A stretch of DNA of 6,243 nt from assembly GCA_905193485.1 (NCBI GenBank), contig CAJJOX010000138.1, forward strand, positions 1 through 6,243, in the 5' to 3' direction. Positions 1 to 5,582 of this stretch are shown here, piece after piece. Both the position numbers and the translations under genes were made by a program. Source of the stretch: an uncultured Porphyromonadaceae bacterium (GTDB lineage Bacteria; Bacteroidota; Bacteroidia; Bacteroidales; Muribaculaceae). The notes under the pieces are model-generated. The model was not told where the DNA came from. It saw only the letters and a program-made list of their open reading frames with translations, and did not search any database. Numbering within the stretch: position 1 is the stretch's first letter; every line of letters starts with the position of its first letter.

Positions 1-611
1 GTGGTGGGCATCACGGAACCGCCGGCGCGCATCACGAGGTGGTCGCGGCCGATGCCGTCGACATGGAACACGGCGTCAATGATTCCTACCGGCTTGTCGG
101 TGGGCTCGATGAGCATTGTGGCGGCGCCGTCGCCGAACAGAGGGCATGTGGTGCGGTCTTCATAGTTGACCATCGACGACATTTTTTCGGCTGCCACGAT
201 GACCACTTTCTTGCGGAGTCCCGATTTGACGTAGGCGGCAGCGTCTTCAAGCGCTACGATGCATCCGGCGCATGCGGCCTGGATGTCGTAGGCGTAGGCG
301 TTTTTGAGTCCGCAGCCATGGGCGATCACCGAACCGGTCGAGGGGAAGCGGTAGTCGGGATTGGAAGTGGCGCATATGAGGAGATCCACTTCTTCGGGTT
401 TTGTGCCGGTGGATTCGAGCAGCTTGTTTACGGCTTTGATGCCCATGTAGGATGAGCCTTCGCCTTCTTTTTTAAGGATTCGGCGTTCTTTGACGCCAAC
501 GCGTGTGGTGATCCATTCGTCGCTGGTGTCGACCATTTTCGACAGCATTTCGTTGTCGAGAATGTCGTCTGGGACGTATGAAGCTACGCCCGAAATTCGT
601 GCATTGACCAT
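1..611 (-). CDS. fabH: Beta-ketoacyl-ACP synthase III (FabH), C-terminus cut by window edge
   Basis: FabH starts type II fatty acid synthesis by condensing an acyl-CoA primer with malonyl-ACP in the cytoplasm. The visible 203 codons begin MVNARISGVASYVP and carry the family's VDTSDEWITTRVGVKERR segment at residues 27-44. The nucleophile is C114 in QAACAGC; the usual residue after AACAG is Phe, here Cys117. A KMSSMVNYEDR stretch near 143-153 and FGDGAA near 160 follow, as in Bacteroidales FabH. The catalytic His and Asn of the C-terminal half lie beyond the left edge, so the gene is partial by truncation of the window, not broken. The ATG at 611 fits the family N-terminus; no clear Shine-Dalgarno precedes it, which is normal in Bacteroidetes. 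It lies 195 bp downstream of rpmF on the same strand and is probably cotranscribed with it; plsX is not between them. The family call is secure. Confidence 0.96.
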   Translation of the reverse strand, partial: MVNARISGVASYVPDDILDNEMLSKMVDTSDEWITTRVGVKERRILKKEGEGSSYMGIKAVNKLLESTGTKPEEVDLLICATSNPDYRFPSTGSVIAHGCGLKNAYAYDIQAACAGCIVALEDAAAYVKSGLRKKVVIVAAEKMSSMVNYEDRTTCPLFGDGAATMLIEPTDKPVGIIDAVFHVDGIGRDHLVMRAGGSVMPT

Positions 612-770
612 GATCGTGGTGTTGTGTGTAGTGTTGATGAGTATGAGGAGTGAGATTATGACATACATTCTCCGAAATAGCCGCCACTGGATGGAAACCG
701 GCCGTTGGGGAGAATGATCTGCGCTGAGAGTGTGCCGCCGACGGTCACTCGGGATGAGAGCCGATGCCGT

Positions 771-791
771 GGCGCCCACGATGCGGGCGCC
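771..791 (-). other. Hairpin between rpmF and fabH
   Basis: A perfect inverted repeat of 7 bp (GGCGCCC / GGGCGCC) with a 7-nt loop begins 15 nt after the rpmF stop codon. No U-tract follows in minus-strand RNA, so it is not a convincing intrinsic terminator. It could stabilise the rpmF 3' end, mark a processing site, or attenuate transcription into fabH. The remainder of the 612-806 gap shows no ORF with recognisable content and no convincing promoter. The repeat is seen directly; a function is inference. Confidence 0.45.
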
Positions 792-806
792 GCAGGGATG
801 GCTTTA

Positions 807-995
807 TCAGATGGCTACTTCGGCTTTTTCGATGGCGACTTTGCCGCGGTAGTAGCCGCATTCGCCACAAACGGTGTGATAGATGTGCCATGCGCCGCAG
901 TTGGGGCAGATAGCCAGTGTGGGGGCTACGGCTTTGTCATGTGTTCTGCGTTTTGCAGTGCGGGTTTTGGATTGTTTGCGTTTAGGATGTGCCAT
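807..995 (-). CDS. rpmF: 50S ribosomal protein L32
   Basis: L32 is a small zinc-ribbon protein of the large ribosomal subunit. The 62-residue product starts MAHPKRKQSKTRTAKRRTHD, the strongly basic N-terminus typical of the family, and then carries CPNC (C30, C33) and CGEC (C43, C46), the four cysteines of a zinc-binding L32. Length is normal. The ATG at 995 follows an A-rich stretch (GACTAAAATG) without a clear Shine-Dalgarno, as is usual for Bacteroidetes. A near-consensus promoter lies about 90 bp upstream, so rpmF is the first gene of its unit, with fabH downstream. The rpmF-fabH association is conserved widely and links ribosome and lipid synthesis genes. A DUF177 (YceD-like) gene, often found just upstream of rpmF, is not present between rpmF and its promoter. 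Confidence 0.98.
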   Translation of the reverse strand: MAHPKRKQSKTRTAKRRTHDKAVAPTLAICPNCGAWHIYHTVCGECGYYRGKVAIEKAEVAI

Positions 996-1081
996 TTTAG
1001 TCTATTGTTATTTCGTGATTTATTGCAATTTAGAGGTCACGTGAGTTTTCGCCAGACATGGAGCCGGGTGAAAAAACTGTG

Positions 1082-1113
1082 CAAAGGTAGGCAATATCTT
1101 CCACTCTGCCAAG
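1082..1113 (-). promoter_or_regulatory. Bacteroidetes-type sigma-ABfr promoter for rpmF-fabH
   Basis: On the minus strand TACCTTTG (1089 down to 1082) matches the Bacteroidetes primary sigma factor -7 consensus TAnnTTTG exactly. CTTG (1113 down to 1110) matches three of four bases of the -33 box TTTG, with a 20-bp spacer in the usual range. Transcription would start near 1075, giving a leader of about 80 nt before the rpmF ATG at 995. The start point is inferred from the promoter geometry. Confidence 0.8.
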
Positions 1114-1226
1114 AATTAAACCGAAAAACTTTCCGACGCAGGATCAACAAAGATCGGGCCGGCGGATATCGCGGAAGCGGCGCATCCCGCAATACGACAG
1201 GCGTTCATGTGCGCGGCGACAGGCAA

Positions 1227-1251
1227 ACAGACCCGGCAACGCCGGGTCTGT
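1227..1251 (-). terminator. Intrinsic terminator of the transporter operon
   Basis: A perfect inverted repeat (CAGACCCGGC / GCCGGGTCTG, plus one closing A-T pair, 11 bp in all) encloses a 3-nt loop. It lies about 43 nt after the porin stop codon. In minus-strand RNA the stem is followed by a short U run (UUUGCC when the closing U is counted). The tail is weaker than in E. coli terminators, but the very stable GC stem and its position between the porin and the rpmF promoter make termination the best explanation. Confidence 0.8.
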
Positions 1252-1294
1252 GGGTTCAGAGGAGAAAAGTGTCGTCAGATGCGAATGCGCGGCG

Positions 1295-2584
1295 TCAGAA
1301 GCTGAACTGAAGCATGGTGTTGATGCGGTTGTCGGAGCGCGACATTCCGTCCATGTCGACACGGCGTCCGTAAAGATATTCGACACCGCATTGCAGGCCG
1401 GGCAGAATCGTGTAGAAAACGTTGGCCGACACATATTGCGCATATTTGTATTGCTCGGTCCATGGAGTTGAGCCGCCGGTATAGTCTTTGGCGTAGGCTC
1501 TTGCCTGACTGTAGGAAACGGAGGCAAGAAACTTTTTGGCGAATGTGTACTGCAATCCGGCATAGGCACCCCAGGCCTTGACGGCGTCGAGATGTCCGGG
1601 GTCGTTTTCATCAGGCGACATGTCGAGTCCGAGTCCCGCGAGATCCTGGATATAGCCTCCGATGCCCCGGCCATAGGCAGCCTGATAATAGGCTTGCAGC
1701 GGAGTGGAGCCGATGGGCGTGCTCCCGCTGAACTTAATGCCCCAGCATGTCTTGTTGCGGTTTTTGCCGGCAACCAGGTCGCGGTACTGGAGATTGCGCA
1801 CAAGCGCGGAGAAGCGCAGCCATCCGTCGCCGTCGCTCCAGCTGTACTGTATGTAGGCGGGGACATCGGGGATCCGCTGGCTTACGGAGCGGGTGTGGTC
1901 GGAGGTAGTCATGCTCACCGATGACAATTCGATACCCACGCCGGCCTTGAACCGTTTGCCGAAAGAATGCGTGTAGTCGATCAGGTTGTTGTTGACGCCC
2001 ACGAGTCCGCACGGGCCCTCATCGTCGATGGTGGGAGGCGCGGCGGCGCCATCCTCAAAGAGCGACGCCGTGTGGCCTACGGTGAAACCACGGTATGTCA
2101 CATAGGCATGCGCGAGTTTGAAAGCATTTCCTTCACCGGTGAATTTGCCGCTGACATACAATCCGACCTTGTTGTCGGTTGACGGGAGAGCGACGAGATT
2201 GAGGAAGATCTTGCTCTGCCCAAGGCTTCCCTGGATCTTGCCTCCGTCACCCTCCGGCAGGTCAAACGGGATGTCGGCTGTCGTGAAATCATTGGGATCA
2301 TCGATCGGGTTACCCCAGTCAAAGAGTCCGACGCCTTTTATCACGCCGCCGATTCCGAGATAAAACTTGTTTTCTTTTCCTATAATCGCAAACCGCGGTG
2401 CTCCGGGCTCATTGAACCGTTTCGGGGCGTTTTCGATGAAGGCGTTGTAGATCTCCTCGTCGGGTTCGCCTGCGTTGAATATGACTTTCACCTCCCCTGT
2501 CTTGGGAATCGCCGGAGAGGTCTGTGCGAGGACTGCCGGGGACATGCAAGCCGCCGTAAGCAGTAATGGAAGAATCGGTTTCAT
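1295..2584 (-). CDS. DcaP-like outer-membrane porin
   Basis: This 429-residue protein looks like a DcaP-family beta-barrel porin, which lets small, often anionic, solutes cross the outer membrane. It begins with a Sec signal peptide (MKPILPLLLTAACMSPAVLA, likely cut before Q21). The region from about residue 70 to the end alternates short polar turns and amphipathic strands and finishes with a terminal Phe (LQFSF), as outer-membrane barrels do. Family-like features are the GKFTGEGNAFKLAHAYVTY segment (146-164), HTASLFEDGAAAPPTIDDEGP (171-191), and the closing EYLYGRRVDMDGMSRSDNR (402-420). It has two cysteines in the mature part outside the signal, C191 and C280, plus C399. The ATG at 2584 lies 6 bp after the MFS stop, so translation is probably coupled; a second ATG at 2594 overlaps that stop but is out of frame. 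It is the last gene before the terminator. Its substrate is unknown; the context suggests the solutes handled by the adjoining transporters. Confidence 0.85.
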   Translation of the reverse strand: MKPILPLLLTAACMSPAVLAQTSPAIPKTGEVKVIFNAGEPDEEIYNAFIENAPKRFNEPGAPRFAIIGKENKFYLGIGGVIKGVGLFDWGNPIDDPNDFTTADIPFDLPEGDGGKIQGSLGQSKIFLNLVALPSTDNKVGLYVSGKFTGEGNAFKLAHAYVTYRGFTVGHTASLFEDGAAAPPTIDDEGPCGLVGVNNNLIDYTHSFGKRFKAGVGIELSSVSMTTSDHTRSVSQRIPDVPAYIQYSWSDGDGWLRFSALVRNLQYRDLVAGKNRNKTCWGIKFSGSTPIGSTPLQAYYQAAYGRGIGGYIQDLAGLGLDMSPDENDPGHLDAVKAWGAYAGLQYTFAKKFLASVSYSQARAYAKDYTGGSTPWTEQYKYAQYVSANVFYTILPGLQCGVEYLYGRRVDMDGMSRSDNRINTMLQFSF

Positions 2585-2590
2585 AATGTT

Positions 2591-3859
2591 TCATAAATAA
2601 TCGCTACTCATGCGGAAGGTGAATGTCTTGCGTCTGATCACCACGACAACCGCGAAAAGCATAGTGAGGATAAAATTGAGAATAAACGGGAAATGGTTGT
2701 TCGCGGATCCGAAGATATCGCGGAACAGATCAACGATAAACGGGGTCAACGCTACCGCTATATAATTGACCGACAATACTATCGCAAGCGCCAGGGTCGA
2801 CTTGCGGCCGTCGGTGACAGTATAGGTTGCCTTATCGTATATCACGGGCTGGAAAACGCCATAGCCGAATCCCATCAGCGCTGCCGCCACATAGAGCAGA
2901 CCTTGCCGCCCGGCTACGGACATGAGCAGCAGCCCGGCGGCGATGCATGCCGCCGCAAGCAGCGATGTGCGCTGTCCGAGCAGTCTGATGATATACGGAA
3001 GCACGAAGCCTGGCAGGAATACCGCAAGATAAAACAGCGCGGTGACGGAGCCGGTGATGTCGCTGCCCAGATGGTCTTCCTGAATAAGGAATGGAAGATA
3101 GTAGGAGATGACCGACACCGAATAGGTGACGAAGGCATATAGACCCACCAGTCCGGCTATGCGTCCGATGATGAACCCCGAGCGTGTTTTCACTTTCGGA
3201 CCCGCGAGTCGGGTTTCCGGAATCTTTTCAGCCTGCGGAGAGCCGGTGGCGACCGGCGTGCCGTTCATCTTTGCCGAGGCGGTCGGATTGACATTGCGCA
3301 CAAACAATATCAGCGCAAGCGGTATGGCGGGAATCAGATAGACAAGGAAAGGCGTGTGCCAGTTGCCGTGGTTGAGCCATCCTACGGCAAAAGTGGCGGC
3401 AACAAGAGCCATGTTGGAGATGCCGCTTTTTATGCCGAGTTGCTGCATGCGGTATTTTCCGGAGAACGTATCGGCAATAAGGCCTGCGGCCAAAGGGATG
3501 ACGAGTCCGCAACCGCATCCGAGCAGGCAGCTGACGGCGATGAGCACGGGCATGCTTTCAGCGAAGAAATAGAGTATGCCCGCAACAAGATAGATGGCCA
3601 GACCGACAACGACAATCCGAACTTTGTCCTTCGACTCTGACAGCTTTCCGGAAAAGAGCACGAACGGAATTATCAACAAGTTGGGCAAAACCGTGAGCAG
3701 CTGGATCTCCAGGTCGCCGACATGAGGGAAAATCCTGTCGAGGTTGCCAAGCATCGGGCTGACGGCCAGCCCGGGGAGGTTGACCACCAGCGAAATCGAC
3801 CATATTGCCAGCAGCGCCGGCAATGTGATCGTTCCTTTTCCGGTGGATATTCGAATCAT
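2591..3859 (-). CDS. MFS transporter, 12 TM
   Basis: A 422-residue inner-membrane carrier of the major facilitator superfamily. Twelve hydrophobic segments can be read: six between about residues 12 and 188, a hydrophilic central loop (about 188-227) rich in K, T, P and E, and six between about 228 and 408. The loop after TM2 has GKLSESKDKVR (71-81), a degenerate form of MFS motif A (G-x-L-a-D-r-x-G-r-k-r) in which the usual Asp is replaced by Glu75. Cys-Gly-rich TM4 (CLLGCGCG, 111-118) is also notable. The ATG at 3859 follows the antiporter stop by 27 bp and the stop precedes the porin by 6 bp, so all three are probably one mRNA. The sequence does not tell substrate or direction; context suggests uptake of a precursor or export of a product linked to the antiporter and decarboxylase. 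The superfamily call is firm; subfamily is not. Confidence 0.88.
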   Translation of the reverse strand: MIRISTGKGTITLPALLAIWSISLVVNLPGLAVSPMLGNLDRIFPHVGDLEIQLLTVLPNLLIIPFVLFSGKLSESKDKVRIVVVGLAIYLVAGILYFFAESMPVLIAVSCLLGCGCGLVIPLAAGLIADTFSGKYRMQQLGIKSGISNMALVAATFAVGWLNHGNWHTPFLVYLIPAIPLALILFVRNVNPTASAKMNGTPVATGSPQAEKIPETRLAGPKVKTRSGFIIGRIAGLVGLYAFVTYSVSVISYYLPFLIQEDHLGSDITGSVTALFYLAVFLPGFVLPYIIRLLGQRTSLLAAACIAAGLLLMSVAGRQGLLYVAAALMGFGYGVFQPVIYDKATYTVTDGRKSTLALAIVLSVNYIAVALTPFIVDLFRDIFGSANNHFPFILNFILTMLFAVVVVIRRKTFTFRMSSDYL

Positions 3860-3886
3860 GACGATGGGGTGTTTGTGTCGTGATGA

Positions 3887-5467
3887 TTATGAATCGACTT
3901 GATTTTCACGTTCGATTGCGGCTTTCACCTCTTCATCGGTAGGCTGATAACCGGCGGCCCATTTTGAGGTCTCGTCGGGTTTGCGGCCTTCTATCTGCCA
4001 GTCGAAGGGATAGAAGTCGGTTCCGGCATCGCGCCATGATTTCTTGCGCCTGCTGTAGATGATGAGCGGCAATGCTATAAACAGTGCGACACCCAGCAGA
4101 AGAATGCCGACATACATGACGGGGCTGCCGGTCTTGATCTGTGTGGGCGGCACGAAGCTGAGGACGCCAGCGACAACCGCGCCTAAGATGCCGACACCCG
4201 CGACGAGCCACATGCCGAAGCGTCCGCCCGGCACGCGGAATCCGCGGGTCTTATTCGGAGCGGTGCGGCGCAGACGGATAAATGCGGCATAGATTATCAC
4301 CACCATGATCAGGTAGATGATGGTCGACATCTGACTCAATATCTGATAGGCCGATTCGACCGATGGAAGCAGCACAAGCACGAGCGACAGAATCGTCACG
4401 ATGGCTGCCTGAATGTAGAGGATGGTGGTCTGCACGCCATTTTTGTTGGTGTGTTGCAGGGGCTTGGGCAGATATCCGGCTTTGCCTACGGCAAGCAGAC
4501 CGGTGGAGGGCCCCGCGATGACAGCGCTGACCTGTCCGAGAACACCGAAAGTGATGAGGACCGCCATTACATTGCCGAGCCAGGGGGCTCCGATCGAAGC
4601 CCAGAGGTCGTTATAGGCCACGAGAAGACTCTGGAGAAGATTGATCTTGCTCTCCGGAATCACGACGCCGATAGCCAGAGTGCCTGCCACGAAGATGGCG
4701 AGGATGATGAGGACGGCAACGAGAACCGACCGTGGGAAATCACGCGAGGGATTCTTCATGCCCGGTACGTGAACCGCCTGAATCTCCATGCCGGCATAGA
4801 AAAGGAATATGCTTGCCGCAAGCACGATCGTGCCGAAATGTTCGAAATCGGGCCAGAACGGTTTGTCAAGCGGAAGGTTTATGGTCTTGCCAAGCAGCAC
4901 ATACACGACTCCCATCACGATGAGGACGGCAGCGGGGATGATGGTGCCGCAGAGTCCGCCGGCCGTGCTGAGCTTGTTGGCATATTTCATGCCGCGGAAA
5001 TTGTTGAAGGTGCATATCCAATACACACCCAGCACTATAAGAAGGGTGTATATGCGGTTGGCCGCCAGCCTGGCGTCAAACGCCTCGGGCCAGAAGACAT
5101 AGGCAAGCGATACGGCGCCGAACATGAGCACGGCCGGAAACCAGATGACAACCATCTGCCAGTCGAGATACATGCTCAGCCATCCGGCGCGTGTGCCGAA
5201 AGCTTCGGAAACCCAACGGAACACACCGCCCGACCGTGTGTATGTCGAGGCCAGTTCGGCGCAAACCAGAGCGTATGGCACAAGAAAGACGAGTGCGGCA
5301 AAAACGTAGTAGAATATTGATGTGAAGCCGAATTCGGCCTGAGACGCGAGGCCACGCATGCTCACGATGGTCGTCACGATCATGATGGCCATAGCCATCA
5401 TCGAAAGCTGCTTACCGCCCGCGCGATGAGTCTGAGGAGTGATCTCCTTTATTTTATTGTCAGCCAT
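3887..5467 (-). CDS. GadC-like APC amino acid antiporter
   Basis: A 526-residue APC-superfamily permease, closest in pattern to the glutamate/GABA antiporter GadC, which swaps an amino acid for its decarboxylation product across the inner membrane. About twelve TM segments span residues 24-471. GadC-like landmarks are SGGVFRWVSEAFG (79-91), the FWPDFEHFGT and YAGMEIQAVHVPGM blocks (204-237) followed by NPSRDFP (239-245), GPSTGLLAVGKAGYLPK (319-335), NKNGVQT (341-347), RGFRVPGGRFG (408-418) and SFVPPTQIKTGSPVMYVG (437-454). The TM1 unwound region reads SMRGLAS (36-42), unlike the E. coli GadC sequence there. A charged tail of about 55 residues follows the last TM; GadC has a C-terminal plug in this position that closes it at neutral pH, but sequence similarity there is not evident. 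The ATG at 5467 is chosen because it opens the hydrophilic N-terminus. The upstream neighbour is a decarboxylase-fold enzyme, the downstream one an MFS carrier. The exchanged amino acid is not identifiable here. Confidence 0.9.
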   Translation of the reverse strand: MADNKIKEITPQTHRAGGKQLSMMAMAIMIVTTIVSMRGLASQAEFGFTSIFYYVFAALVFLVPYALVCAELASTYTRSGGVFRWVSEAFGTRAGWLSMYLDWQMVVIWFPAVLMFGAVSLAYVFWPEAFDARLAANRIYTLLIVLGVYWICTFNNFRGMKYANKLSTAGGLCGTIIPAAVLIVMGVVYVLLGKTINLPLDKPFWPDFEHFGTIVLAASIFLFYAGMEIQAVHVPGMKNPSRDFPRSVLVAVLIILAIFVAGTLAIGVVIPESKINLLQSLLVAYNDLWASIGAPWLGNVMAVLITFGVLGQVSAVIAGPSTGLLAVGKAGYLPKPLQHTNKNGVQTTILYIQAAIVTILSLVLVLLPSVESAYQILSQMSTIIYLIMVVIIYAAFIRLRRTAPNKTRGFRVPGGRFGMWLVAGVGILGAVVAGVLSFVPPTQIKTGSPVMYVGILLLGVALFIALPLIIYSRRKKSWRDAGTDFYPFDWQIEGRKPDETSKWAAGYQPTDEEVKAAIERENQVDS

Positions 5468-5500
5468 AGAGGTAAACTACTTATAGATGAAACATGCAAG

Positions 5501-5534
5501 GGGGCCGATACCGGACAACTCCGGCACCGGCCCC
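5501..5534 (-). terminator. Strong stem-loop between decarboxylase and antiporter genes (attenuator or partial terminator)
   Basis: In minus-strand RNA GGGGCCGGUGCCGG (5534 to 5521) pairs over all 14 positions with CCGGUAUCGGCCCC (5514 to 5501) around a 6-nt loop, AGUUGU. Two of the pairs are G-U; in plus-strand RNA those positions would be A-C mismatches, so the structure favours the minus-strand transcript. It starts 48 nt after the decarboxylase-like stop codon and ends 33 nt before the antiporter ATG. No good U-tract follows (CUUGCAUGUUUC), and I find no convincing promoter between it and the antiporter, so full termination would leave the downstream genes without a visible start. Partial read-through or a processing/stability element fits better. 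Confidence 0.65.
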
Positions 5535-5582
5535 GGTTAACTCTGATTTTAAGCCGTCATCAACTGATGGCGTGGCTGTGTG

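Larger units (their letters stand above)
996..1294. other. Intergenic region between the porin operon end and rpmF
   Basis: This 299-bp stretch contains no gene I can support. In minus-strand order it holds the porin-operon terminator (1227-1251), about 110 bp without recognised signals apart from two copies of CGACAGGC (1195-1202 and 1217-1224), the rpmF promoter (1082-1113) and an rpmF leader of about 80 nt. The leader is AT-rich near the start codon. I see no riboswitch or clear ribosomal-protein binding structure in it. Confidence 0.6.

Noticed and set aside
1195..1224. Two direct copies of CGACAGGC 22 bp apart
   Set aside because: Eight-base repeats can arise by chance in this composition; they lie over 80 bp upstream of the -33 box and show no symmetry, so an operator cannot be supported.
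705..1310. 201-codon plus-strand ORF running through rpmF and the intergenic region
   Set aside because: It is antisense to rpmF, its promoter and the porin terminator, and has no family features.
1144..1866. 240-codon minus-strand ORF overlapping the porin 3' half
   Set aside because: Out of frame with the porin, composition is S/T/P/A/R-rich and low complexity, and it runs through the terminator hairpin; it is a frame shadow.
1295..2584. Porin signal peptide as a lipoprotein signal (LTAAC)
   Set aside because: The residue three before Cys is Thr, a poor lipobox, and a better type I site AVLA-Q follows; the mature part is a beta barrel.
4451..5320. 289-codon plus-strand ORF inside the antiporter gene
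   Set aside because: It is antisense to a well-supported APC gene, its product is rich in H, D, E and G with no recognisable domain, and long antisense frames are expected in GC-rich coding sequence.
5468..5500. Possible promoter for the antiporter (TAGTTTAC with CTTG upstream)
   Set aside because: Only six of eight bases match TAnnTTTG, the spacer is 17 bp instead of about 20, and the start would fall on the ATG.
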